64,000 nucleotides of DNA from a virus: positions 1 to 64,000 of the IMG/VR virus record IMGVR_UViG_3300009034_000013; one strand, written 5' to 3'. The notes below the pieces were generated by a model. That model searched no databases. It was not told the DNA's origin and saw nothing but the letters and a program-made list of their open reading frames with translations. This document shows, piece by piece, positions 43,137-50,117 of the stretch. The translations under genes and the position numbers were made by a program. Position 1 is the first letter of the stretch; every line of letters begins with the position of its first letter.

Positions 43137-43580
43137 TTAATATAGTTGATTATATTCTTTTTCATTATTCCTCCTTTCTTCAATCTCTTCCTCCTCTTCA
43201 ATTTCTTCTTTCAAAAGATTTTCCCATTCATCGTATAAATCTAAAAAATCGCCATCTTCAATACATTCTATAATTGCTTCTTCTTCCGTCAATTTTCTCT
43301 CATCGTCTGTAGTGAATATTTCTGCCTCTTGATCCCAAGAACCCCAGCTCTCAAGATAATAAGATACATCAATATTTCCTAATCCCCACGCTTGGAGTAT
43401 CAGAATAGGTTGCTCATTTTCTGGATTTGGATATGTTCCAGAAGTTTGTGTACTAATTTTCCCATCTTCATAGATCCAGATTCTGGACCCAGAATTATTG
43501 AAAACCATTTCTTTGTGAACTTCCATCCAATTGATGGAAGCAAGTGTTTTTTGAAATCTCTTTGTATTTTGTTCGTTCAT
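43137..43580 (-). CDS. hypothetical acidic protein, 147 aa
   Basis: Start at 43580 behind GAGGAGGG. Contains ILQAWGLGNIDVSYYLESWG and a very acidic end (EEIEEEEEIEERRNNEKE). It is the first gene of the leftward operon, and such acidic early proteins sometimes mimic DNA or RNA; that role is a guess. Its leader ACCTTGAGGAGGGTATTATG is repeated before the next gene. Confidence 0.55.
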   Translation of the reverse strand: MNEQNTKRFQKTLASINWMEVHKEMVFNNSGSRIWIYEDGKISTQTSGTYPNPENEQPILILQAWGLGNIDVSYYLESWGSWDQEAEIFTTDDERKLTEEEAIIECIEDGDFLDLYDEWENLLKEEIEEEEEIEERRNNEKEYNQLY

Positions 43581-43649
43581 AATACCCTCCTCAAGGTCGG
43601 GGGCTTTTCTTGCCCCTCTAATTATAATATACAACAGAAAAATTAACTT

Positions 43650-43963
43650 CTGCTCCAGTCAATATTAATTGATTTATAACTTTTCTTATTACGTTTTTAT
43701 TCCATATAAAATAAAATCGACTTGAGAATCGAACCCAAGATAATCAACCATGTCGATTAGATGCAGAATCGAACTGCAATTAAAACCCATCTTGTTTTTG
43801 TGCTCCTTGATTACTCCTCATTTTCAATCATCCCAGTTTCTCTCAACTAATTTCATCTTGGATAATGGATACTGGACTTTCTTGATCTTAAGATCTCCGT
43901 GCCCCTGGTCTCCATCCAAGATAGGTTTTCTCCCCCATCTTGGACAAGGTTTTTATTACCTTA
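43650..43963 (-). ncRNA. structured leader RNA of the leftward operon
   Basis: The ~315-nt stretch between promoter and first gene is richer in G/C than its surroundings and folds well. It has AAGGU/ACCUU at the 5' end, an 11-bp stem (43944-43934 with 43925-43915), and an alternative 9-bp pairing of the same middle strand (43922-43914) with 43863-43855. Two T-arm-like hairpins lie near its 3' end. No coding frame is convincing here. Confidence 0.5.
43715..43758 (-). ncRNA. tRNA-like minihelix (acceptor plus T-arm)
   Basis: On the minus strand AAUCGAC (43758-43752) pairs with GUCGAUU (43721-43715), 7 bp, stacked directly on UUGGG/CUCAA with the canonical T-loop UUCGAUU (43738-43722). Only 13 nt replace the D and anticodon arms. 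A second perfect T-arm (UGCAG-UUCGAUU-CUGCA) lies at 43778-43762, just upstream. Not a normal tRNA. Confidence 0.5.
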
Positions 43964-43970
43964 TATTAAT

Positions 43971-43999
43971 AATATACTATATATGTAAGCAAAAGTAAA
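43971..43999 (-). promoter_or_regulatory. leftward early promoter
   Basis: On the minus strand TTTACT (43999-43994), 17-nt spacer, TATATT (43976-43971). Same TTTACTTTT type as the rightward promoters. Transcription would start near 43964, at the head of the structured leader. Confidence 0.65.
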
Positions 44000-44228
44000 G
44001 TACTTTTTGTAAAATAATAAAAAAAATACATCTTTTTTTAAATAAAATCGTATACTTTCTCATACCTCTTTTACATGAAATATTTAGACGCTTATATCTT
44101 CAAAATAATGAACTTGTTTTATAAAAATGTACTGTACTTTACAGTTTTTTATAAATAACATAATTTCTAATTCTTTATAACATAAGGAGATAGAAGTCTG
44201 TCTTTTAAGCTAATATTTCTCATATTTT

Positions 44229-44273
44229 ATAAATCATATAATTACTTATAATATAAGTAATTATATGATTTAT
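44229..44273. repeat. 20-bp perfect inverted repeat
   Basis: Arms 44229-44248 and 44254-44273 are perfectly complementary around TAATA. Wholly AT-rich apart from one C/G pair per arm group. It could be an operator, a cruciform or a bidirectional terminator. Confidence 0.75.
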
Positions 44274-44380
44274 TTATATTTATACTATATAAAAAAGTGG
44301 TATATAAGTATCACTTTTGAAATAAAACCTTACTACGCCAATCTATGAGCGTCTAATATTCTTATAGTATTGAAAAAGTA

Positions 44381-44420
44381 AGAGGGGTCCATTACAAAAT
44401 GTATTGAATCCCTCTTTTTC
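44381..44420 (+). terminator. intrinsic terminator in control region
   Basis: AGAGGGGT (44381-44388) pairs with ATCCCTCT (44408-44415, one G-U), followed by TTTTT. It would insulate the rightward promoter at 44505 or end a short RNA started by TTACTA-18-TAATAT near 44330. Confidence 0.6.
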
Positions 44421-44504
44421 GAAGTATATATGAAATAAACAAAAATAAAAAAAGTGTTCATATATATTATAATAAAAAATAATCAAAATTTATATATTTT
44501 TCTA

Positions 44505-44533
44505 TTTACTTTTTTGAAAATATTTTGTACTAT
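44505..44533 (+). promoter_or_regulatory. rightward early promoter
   Basis: TTTACT (44505-44510), 17-nt spacer, TACTAT (44528-44533), inside a TTTACTTTTTT context shared with other promoters of this phage. The start would be near 44540, right where the interlocked leader begins. Confidence 0.6.
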
Positions 44534-44540
44534 TATATTA

Positions 44541-44676
44541 GGATGGTTGAGTATAGCATATATTATATAAGAAAATTTACAGCCCTTATTAAGGGGCGTC
44601 TTTTTTGGGTTTACTCAACCATCCAAAATGCCCAAAATACCAGAAATGGTAAGACGCTCTTTAATAAGGGTTTTTT
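44541..44676 (+). ncRNA. interlocked-stem leader RNA (a-b-a'-b') with terminator-like stem
   Basis: a 44541-44553 pairs with a' 44612-44624 (13 bp, perfect). b 44583-44602 pairs with b' 44651-44670 (20 bp, two G-U), and b' is followed by six T. b lies inside the a-a' loop, so both stems together form a pseudoknot, or they alternate. A TACCA-GAAA-TGGTA hairpin (44638-44651) and TTTTGGG/CCCAAAA (44603-44609 with 44631-44637) offer further pairings. The AUG of the next gene is 14 nt past the T-run, so this may be an attenuator. Confidence 0.75.
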
Positions 44677-44690
44677 ATTGGAGAAAATAA

Positions 44691-44894
44691 ATGAATGCAT
44701 CTGGACAATTGATGGAATTATTGAAACAAAATATAGATATCAATTCTAAAATTACATGTGGTAGATGTAATAGGAAACATAAAATATCAAGAATGTTTAG
44801 ATGTTATGAGGGTTTGATTTGGTTTTGTAATGAATGCGCAAGTATTCATTTTAATATGAAAAGACCTAATATATTTGAAAGAAGAGATAAATGA
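44691..44894 (+). CDS. small zinc-finger protein, 67 aa
   Basis: TTGGAG upstream. ITCGRCNRKHKISRMFRC...WFCNECASIHF has CxxC...CxxC. First gene of the rightward early block, behind the interlocked leader. Possibly a regulator; family not recognised. Confidence 0.6.
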   Translation: MNASGQLMELLKQNIDINSKITCGRCNRKHKISRMFRCYEGLIWFCNECASIHFNMKRPNIFERRDK

Positions 44895-45052
44895 ATAGAA
44901 ATGAAGGAATATGGATACATCATAAAAGTGTATTTGAATTTCCGATTACTATAAAAGAATTTGTTAAGAATGATGAATTAGATTATAATCCAACATATAG
45001 TTTTATTTTTAATAAAGATAAAGGAGGAATAAATGATAATAAAAGAAGGTGA
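44891..45052 (+). CDS. hypothetical protein, 53 aa
   Basis: ATGA overlap with the previous gene. MNRNEGIWIHHKSVFEFP then a basic end. Not recognised. The following ATG lies inside its 3' end behind AAAGGAGG. Confidence 0.45.
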   Translation: MNRNEGIWIHHKSVFEFPITIKEFVKNDELDYNPTYSFIFNKDKGGINDNKRR

Positions 45053-45209
45053 TTGTTTTTATAAACGATACGATAAAAGGAAATATCATATAATCAAAAT
45101 AATAGAAGACAATAATAAAAAATTAGTCATTTATAAATTTTATGGTATTCACAAATAGTGGTGGCAATTATACAATAGAAAGTTTGAAGATGATGGAAGA
45201 TTGGTTTAA
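45033..45209 (+). pseudogene. small protein gene with in-frame amber codon
   Basis: A strong AAAGGAGG site leads an ATG at 45033. The frame MIIKEGDCFYKRYDKRKYHI... reaches TAG at 45156-45158, then continues WWQLYNRKFEDDGRLV to TAA at 45209. The sequence after TAG looks coding, and TAG is one change from CAG (Gln). Product is either 41 aa, a broken gene, or a read-through product. TAG is also used as a normal stop elsewhere here. Confidence 0.4.
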
Positions 45210-45250
45210 ACATAATTTATATATATTTAAAAGAAATAAAGGAAAATTAA

Positions 45251-46570
45251 ATGAATAATTTACTTAAAAAAACATTATCTAATAATGGATGGATTCAGTG
45301 TAATAAATATTTAGCAAAAACAATAGGTATTTATGAATCAATACTTATCAGTGAACTTATATCAAAATATAATTATTTAGAAGAAAATAATAAAATAAAT
45401 AATGAATGGTTTTTTTATTTAAAAAAAGATATAGAAGACAATACAGGATTATCAAATCATAAAGCATGGAAAACTATGAGCCATCTTCAAGAAATAAAAT
45501 TTATAGATATAAAAAGAAAAGGAATTCCATCTAAACATTTTTTTAAAATATTAGATGATAATATTATTAAATTTATTGAAAATCCTTTACAATATATAGA
45601 AAAATATATAGATCCCAGTGATTTGAAAATTAAATGGCTTAGTGATTTAAAAATCAAATCACTTGCGATTTTAAAATTAAATGTATATTCTACTAATAAT
45701 AAGAATATTAATAAAAAGAATAAAAAAGAAGATAAGTGTTTTCCTATAGAAAACACAAAAACTTCTATTAAAAAATTAAATTCTTCTATAGAGAAAATTA
45801 TAAAAGAAATTCTTCCTATAGGAAATTTTACTAATAAAATCTATAAAAAAGATAAAAGTATACACAAAACAATCTTTTCTATAGAAAAATTTATATTATC
45901 TATGAAAGAAGGTAGATTAAGTCAACATTATAAATTTGATCCTAATTGGATAGATAAATATAATATTATTATTCCTAATGGGAAATTTGATAATAATGAA
46001 ATCATCCTAAAGAATTTTAAAAAAGCTATCAAAAGATATAATAAAATGAAAATTGAAGGGTATTGGCCTCCTGATAAATCCGGATTAACCACTAATTTTA
46101 TGAATTTTTTATACAACCCAAGATCACATAAATCAAGATTTTTATATTGTTTATCTAATAGACCAATAAAAATAAGAGAAGCAGAAGTAGATAAATTAGT
46201 GGATAAACTTGATCCTAATATCAGACAAATAGCTATAAAATATAAACAGAAAGATTGGGATGAAGTTATTTATTGGGAGAAAATATATAAATTATATAAA
46301 TGGTATGATGAAAGTGAAGATGGATTATCAGAATTAAATATGCCGAGATGGGAGGGAGTTTGTGGGTCATTTAGTATGTTTCTCGAAAAAATAAAAGAAT
46401 TTTCAGAAACTTGGTCTAATTGGAATATAGGTAATTTTGGTTATAATAATTCTACCTGGAAAATATTTGCCAGATGGCTTAAAGAAAAATATGAAATTAA
46501 TATAAATTTTTCAAAAAAAGCAATAAAAAAGGCAATTGAAAATTATAATAATAATATAGGTATAGGATAA
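45251..46570 (+). CDS. replication initiator/replisome organiser-like protein
   Basis: 439 aa, AAAGGA upstream. The N-terminal ~110 residues form a winged-helix region (YLAKTIGIYESILISELIS; KKDIEDNTGLSNHKAWKTMS), as in DnaD/phage replisome organiser proteins. A Lys/Asn-rich linker and a C-terminal helical domain (GVCGSFSMFLEKIKEF) follow. Position at the start of the replication block fits origin binding. Family assignment is moderate. Confidence 0.6.
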   Translation: MNNLLKKTLSNNGWIQCNKYLAKTIGIYESILISELISKYNYLEENNKINNEWFFYLKKDIEDNTGLSNHKAWKTMSHLQEIKFIDIKRKGIPSKHFFKILDDNIIKFIENPLQYIEKYIDPSDLKIKWLSDLKIKSLAILKLNVYSTNNKNINKKNKKEDKCFPIENTKTSIKKLNSSIEKIIKEILPIGNFTNKIYKKDKSIHKTIFSIEKFILSMKEGRLSQHYKFDPNWIDKYNIIIPNGKFDNNEIILKNFKKAIKRYNKMKIEGYWPPDKSGLTTNFMNFLYNPRSHKSRFLYCLSNRPIKIREAEVDKLVDKLDPNIRQIAIKYKQKDWDEVIYWEKIYKLYKWYDESEDGLSELNMPRWEGVCGSFSMFLEKIKEFSETWSNWNIGNFGYNNSTWKIFARWLKEKYEININFSKKAIKKAIENYNNNIGIG

Positions 46571-46643
46571 AAGAAAAGAGTAAATAGATTTATATTTAGC
46601 CTGTGCGGTATAAATCGAAAATATAATTATTTATAGGATAAGG

Positions 46644-46670
46644 CCCCTATTGAAAAATAGGGGAACTTTT
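46644..46670 (+). terminator. terminator after the replication initiator gene
   Basis: CCCCTAT (46644-46650) pairs with ATAGGGG (46657-46663) with a 6-nt loop, then AACTTTT. It separates the initiator gene from the next promoter. Confidence 0.7.
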
Positions 46671-46672
46671 AC

Positions 46673-46701
46673 TTGACTTAATTTTTGCAATAGGATAATA
46701 T
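46673..46701 (+). promoter_or_regulatory. promoter of the SpoU gene
   Basis: TTGACT (46673-46678), 17-nt spacer, TAATAT (46696-46701); an overlapping TATAAT at 46699-46704 has a 20-nt spacer. The RNA would begin near 46708, at stem a of the next leader. Confidence 0.7.
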
Positions 46702-46708
46702 AATGAAT

Positions 46709-46800
46709 ATGCTGTCGGAAAAAATAAATAATAAATATTTATCCCCCAGGTGGTTTTTAAACAAATCTTTAAATTCCGACAGCATCCTGGGGGATTTTTT
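46709..46800 (+). ncRNA. second interlocked-stem leader RNA with terminator-like stem
   Basis: a ATGCTGTCGGAA (46709-46720) pairs with a' (46774-46785), 12 bp, perfect. b ATCCCCCAGG (46741-46750) pairs with b' CCTGGGGGAT (46786-46795), 10 bp, perfect, followed by a T-run to 46800. b sits in the a-a' loop and b' abuts a'. Same order and same distance to promoter and start codon as the leader at 44541, with no sequence identity. Confidence 0.75.
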
Positions 46801-46814
46801 ATATAGGAACAAAA

Positions 46815-47261
46815 ATGAAAAGGAATGGGTATTTTGGAATAGGGATTGAGCAGGGAAAAACAAAGTTTAATTATTGGACTTTGTTCAGAACAGCTCAAAT
46901 ATTTAATGCAGATTTTTTGTTTACTATTGGTAAAAGATTTGAAAAAGGACATCCAGATACTATGAAATCATTTAGACATATTCCAACATATAGTTATATT
47001 GATTTTGATGATTTTAATAATCATAGACCGTATGGATGCATTTTAGTTGGAATTGAATTGATTGATTCTGCTGTTAATTTAAAAAACTTTGTACATCCAA
47101 AACGAGTATGTTATTTGTTAGGGGCAGAAGATAATGGATTAACAAAGAATGCAATTAAAAAATGTCAATATTTAGTCAAACTTCCTGGGGAGAAAAGTTT
47201 GAATGTGGCTGTAGCTGGATCTATTGTCTTATATGATAGAATTCAAAAAGGGATTGTTTAG
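46815..47261 (+). CDS. SpoU/TrmH-family RNA 2'-O-methyltransferase
   Basis: 148 aa. YWTLFRTAQIFNADFLFTIG corresponds to SpoU motif 1 (N-x-x-x-x-R-T-A, with the Asn replaced by the N/Y context), YLLGAEDNGL to motif 2 and SLNVAVAGSIVLYDR to motif 3. The short length fits TrmL-like enzymes that methylate the tRNA wobble base. It could change host or phage tRNA decoding. Its leader is the structured element just described. Confidence 0.8.
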   Translation: MKRNGYFGIGIEQGKTKFNYWTLFRTAQIFNADFLFTIGKRFEKGHPDTMKSFRHIPTYSYIDFDDFNNHRPYGCILVGIELIDSAVNLKNFVHPKRVCYLLGAEDNGLTKNAIKKCQYLVKLPGEKSLNVAVAGSIVLYDRIQKGIV

Positions 47262-47265
47262 CAAA

Positions 47266-48282
47266 ATGGAAAACAAGAATCTAATTGATAGAGTAAAAGA
47301 ACATATTATTTTATATTATAAAAAAAATGATAAAAGAATTCCTAAAATATCCAATATTGAAAGACATTTTAATATAACAAAAAAGAAAGCTACTAAAATA
47401 TACAGAGCATTAGTTGATCAAGGATTTTTGAAAAGAAATTATAGCCAATATAAAAAAGTTGAAAAACAATCTATTTTGAAAAAAAATAAAAATGATATAA
47501 TTGTCTTTATTATTAAAATTATCATGGCTATAGTAGGAATTGGGGCTGTGTGTTTGAGCGTTTATTATACTGGAATATGGTTGGATGAATTTTTACCTGT
47601 ATTTTTGGCCTATCTATTATCAAGTATAATGATTGCTTTTTCTGTAATTGCTTTTGAGACTATTATAATTTTATGGGAAAATAAACAATTTCCTATTGTT
47701 AGTTTATTTATTGTTTTATGGATTATAGTTTTAGTTTTTTCTATGATATCAACGATAGCTGGTCAATATAATCAAAGAATAAAAAATGTAATAACAGAAA
47801 CTATAGTAAATGTTGAAATAACTCATAATAAGTTAACTTATGATATCTATAATCAAGAAGAAAAAGATGTTCAAGAAAGTATAAAAAGAAAAGAAAAAGA
47901 ACTTGATCCTTTTTTGAATATATTATCAGACTTTGAAGAAGTAGATGATATTGATGAAAGTAAAAGAACGCAATATGTCCACTGGGATACTTATGAGAAA
48001 ATAAAAAGTATAAATAAAGAAATAGAAAAATTGAGAGATGAGTTGAAAAAAGTTAGAGAAAAAAAGAAAATTCATCTTGAAGAAAAAGAAGTTATTGGAG
48101 CTGTGGAAGATACTGATGTTGAATATGCTTCATTTTATGTATGGTTATCGAATATTTTTAATGTTGAAGTAATGTATATTGAATTTTGGTTGAGTATCTT
48201 CCCAGCTATTTTTATCGATTTAATCGCGCCTTTAGCAATTGCTATTAGTATGTTTTTGAGGAGAAAGAAAAATGAAATGTAA
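47266..48282 (+). CDS. helix-turn-helix protein with four membrane segments
   Basis: 338 aa from the ATG at 47266; longer frames overlap the SpoU gene. Residues ~5-50 look like a winged helix (HFNITKKKATKIYRALVDQGFL). Membrane segments lie at about 65-90, 97-125, 130-155 and near the C-terminus (FWLSIFPAIFIDLIAPLAIAI), with a coiled coil between. A DNA-binding head on a membrane protein is unusual. Not recognised. Confidence 0.55.
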   Translation: MENKNLIDRVKEHIILYYKKNDKRIPKISNIERHFNITKKKATKIYRALVDQGFLKRNYSQYKKVEKQSILKKNKNDIIVFIIKIIMAIVGIGAVCLSVYYTGIWLDEFLPVFLAYLLSSIMIAFSVIAFETIIILWENKQFPIVSLFIVLWIIVLVFSMISTIAGQYNQRIKNVITETIVNVEITHNKLTYDIYNQEEKDVQESIKRKEKELDPFLNILSDFEEVDDIDESKRTQYVHWDTYEKIKSINKEIEKLRDELKKVREKKKIHLEEKEVIGAVEDTDVEYASFYVWLSNIFNVEVMYIEFWLSIFPAIFIDLIAPLAIAISMFLRRKKNEM

Positions 48283-48535
48283 AATGTGTAATAAAGAATA
48301 TCATTATTGTGGTACTTGCGAATATGATTTTTCTATGTACCCATTATCTGAAGGTTATTGCTATATGGATTGTTTTATAAAATCAGATGTATATAATCAA
48401 CATATAAATCTTTTAATAAAATTTGAGGAATCATTATTAGATGATCAAAAAGTGTTATTAAAAGAAATATTAGGATATGATGATTTTTATATCGATGAAT
48501 TATTAAATTTATTGGAGTATGTTAATGAAAAATAA
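48272..48535 (+). CDS. zinc-finger protein, 87 aa
   Basis: MKCKMCNKEYHYCGTCEYD...GYCYMDCF gives three CxxC-like pairs at the N-terminus, then a helical domain (LLIKFEESLLDDQKVLLKEI). Overlaps both neighbours by ~11 nt. Function unknown. Confidence 0.6.
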   Translation: MKCKMCNKEYHYCGTCEYDFSMYPLSEGYCYMDCFIKSDVYNQHINLLIKFEESLLDDQKVLLKEILGYDDFYIDELLNLLEYVNEK

Positions 48536-48941
48536 TAAAAATAAAATAAAACAATTTATGAAATTAAAGAATAAAGTTATTGATAATTTGCAAATAAAAG
48601 ATGGTATTTATTATAATGATAAAGATGAAAAAATTATAAATAACTGGAAAGAAGAAGATTGTGAAGAAATATGGAAATTTATAAAAGAAAAAATAAAAGA
48701 AGGATATAAAGGATTAGGCAATGAAACATGTCCTTTTTGTGTGAAAAAAATAATTGAAAATCTATATACAAAGTTTTTTGATAGAAGTTTATGTGGTAAA
48801 AAGAATATATGTGAATATAGTAAAAATCATGGTAATTGTTATATGTATAATAGTGATTATAAAAAATATAGTGATTTTGTTTATCACTTTTTTATAAATG
48901 ATTTCTATAAAAATATGATAAAGGAAATAGAAAATGATTGA
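48525..48941 (+). CDS. cysteine-containing protein, 138 aa
   Basis: The ATG at 48525 is 9 nt from TTGGAG, better placed than 48519. A helical start is followed by ETCPFCVKKIIENLY and CGKKNICEYSKNHGNC, probably a zinc site, and an aromatic end. Not recognised. Confidence 0.5.
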   Translation: MKNNKNKIKQFMKLKNKVIDNLQIKDGIYYNDKDEKIINNWKEEDCEEIWKFIKEKIKEGYKGLGNETCPFCVKKIIENLYTKFFDRSLCGKKNICEYSKNHGNCYMYNSDYKKYSDFVYHFFINDFYKNMIKEIEND

Positions 48942-49056
48942 AGGAATACTAATTAAAATAAATGACAATTGTTTTAAGAAATCTTTTTTTAAGAAAATAC
49001 TATCTATATTTTTCAAAAAATATAGAATTAAAAAATATATAATTAAAGATAATTAG
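48934..49056 (+). CDS. hypothetical basic protein, 40 aa
   Basis: AAGGAA upstream and an 8-nt overlap with the previous gene. Lys/Ile/Phe-rich (FKKSFFKKILSIFFKKY), amphipathic, possibly membrane-associated. Ends with TAG. Confidence 0.4.
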   Translation: MIEGILIKINDNCFKKSFFKKILSIFFKKYRIKKYIIKDN

Positions 49057-49065
49057 ATATTACAA

Positions 49066-49158
49066 ATGAAAAATGGATCAATTATTATGAATTCAAATAC
49101 TTTTAAAAAAATGAAAGATTATTTTAACAAGGAGGAAATAAATGAGATTAGCACCTGA
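49066..49158 (+). CDS. possible 30-aa peptide
   Basis: Small frame overlapping the next start. No good ribosome site. Its end carries the AAGGAGG of the next gene. Weak call. Confidence 0.25.
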   Translation: MKNGSIIMNSNTFKKMKDYFNKEEINEIST

Positions 49159-49480
49159 TGGTAAAGTATATGATGTTGATAATATTTGTAAAGAACCAAA
49201 TGAAAATGAAATAGAAGCAATTCAATATTTAAGGCCAGATGGAAAGCGGAGATGTATGATGGCTGTTATTAAGAATAAAAAGATAGTTAAATATTCAAGA
49301 AAGATGATATTATCGATGGAAGAATTAAGAACTGGAGAAGTTGCATTTTATGCAAGATTCAAGGATGAAAAAGAGGAAGAAGAGAATATTATATTATTAA
49401 ATAATGGCCCTGGTATTATAGAGAAATGTTGTAATCTTATAGAACAGAAATGGAATCAAAGATATGGAGAAAAAAAATGA
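49142..49480 (+). CDS. hypothetical protein, 112 aa
   Basis: AAGGAGG upstream. MRLAPDGKVYDVDNICKE and YLRPDGKRRCMMAVIKNKK look like two related beta hairpins; acidic middle and helical end. Not recognised. Confidence 0.5.
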   Translation: MRLAPDGKVYDVDNICKEPNENEIEAIQYLRPDGKRRCMMAVIKNKKIVKYSRKMILSMEELRTGEVAFYARFKDEKEEEENIILLNNGPGIIEKCCNLIEQKWNQRYGEKK

Positions 49481-49671
49481 AAGAAATTGAATGTGATGAT
49501 TATGAATTTGTAAATATTCATTCAGATGCTGGTAGTTCTGGAGTACAATTTAATTGTCCCGCATGTTCTGATACAATTACTATTGCTGAATATGATTGGT
49601 GGTCAAAAGTATGTAGTTGTGGTTATGAATGGGAATTAGAAATTATTATAAAAGGATATAAAGATGATTAA
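49477..49671 (+). CDS. zinc-ribbon protein, 64 aa
   Basis: The ATG at 49477 follows GGAGA. QFNCPACSDTITIAEYDWW and VCSCGYEWELE make a CxxC...CxC ribbon typical of small phage proteins. Possibly a nucleic-acid-binding accessory protein. Confidence 0.55.
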   Translation: MKEIECDDYEFVNIHSDAGSSGVQFNCPACSDTITIAEYDWWSKVCSCGYEWELEIIIKGYKDD

Positions 49672-49993
49672 AAATAGAGATAATAATAGAGATAATAAAA
49701 TTATAAAAATAGATACATGGAATATGTGTTGTTATTTTGTGAAATCCATTAAACATCATTTGAAGAAAATTCATGAGATAAAAAGGATTGATTTAATTAT
49801 TTTTTCTGATTTATATTATGAGAAAAATGATGTCTGTGAAGTTTATAAACATATGGATGAAGTAAATATAATAATAAATAAAAAAGAAATTATTTTGGAA
49901 AGGAAAGTTGATTCTATTTTTAATAGTATTAATTTTGATTCAAATGTTTTTAATCGAGGATATGTATTTTTGGGATTAAAATATAAAATATAA
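49664..49993 (+). CDS. hypothetical protein, 109 aa
   Basis: 8-nt overlap with the previous gene. Basic N-terminus (MIKNRDNNRDNKIIK), then a mixed alpha/beta chain. Not recognised. Confidence 0.45.
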   Translation: MIKNRDNNRDNKIIKIDTWNMCCYFVKSIKHHLKKIHEIKRIDLIIFSDLYYEKNDVCEVYKHMDEVNIIINKKEIILERKVDSIFNSINFDSNVFNRGYVFLGLKYKI

Positions 49994-50003
49994 GGAAATA
50001 TAA

Positions 50004-50117
50004 ATGATTAAAAAAATATGTGAATGTGGCTGTGGTGATTTTGTTAAAAAAGAAAAAAATAAATTTATAAATGGACATCAAAATAAAGGAATGGTGGAAA
50101 AGGAGAAAAGAAGTTGA
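50004..50117 (+). CDS. zinc-motif peptide, 37 aa
   Basis: AAGGAA upstream. ICECGCGDFVKKEKNKFINGH is the short zinc-like motif that also begins many phage HNH endonucleases. Here it stands alone, perhaps a remnant. Its stop overlaps the TTG of the SbcC-like gene. Confidence 0.45.
   Translation: MIKKICECGCGDFVKKEKNKFINGHQNKGMVEKEKRS

Larger units (their letters stand above)
44000..44504. promoter_or_regulatory. intergenic control region between divergent operons
   Basis: About 500 bp without a gene. It holds a small hairpin ACTGTA/TACAGT with T5 (44131-44150), a 20-bp palindrome (44229-44273), AAAAGTG/CACTTTT (about 44290-44317), a terminator (44381-44420) and inverted copies of AGACGCT (44087-44093 and 44348-44354), also found at 44652-44658. 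These look like operator and early-promoter elements. An origin function is possible but not shown. Confidence 0.5.

Noticed and set aside
43760-43840. Complete tRNA upstream of the first T-arm-like hairpin
   Set aside because: A 75-nt fit with a 6-of-7 acceptor stem and an AAAAC/GUUUU anticodon-like stem exists, but there is no D-arm and the loop lacks U33. Kept only as tRNA-like.
43392-43998. Plus-strand frames of 82-84 aa
   Set aside because: They lie opposite the leftward gene and its structured leader, with no ribosome sites or recognisable motifs.
44525-44749. 74-aa plus-strand frame through the leader
   Set aside because: It runs across the paired stems of the interlocked leader and has no ribosome site; the 67-aa zinc-finger gene at 44691 is better supported.
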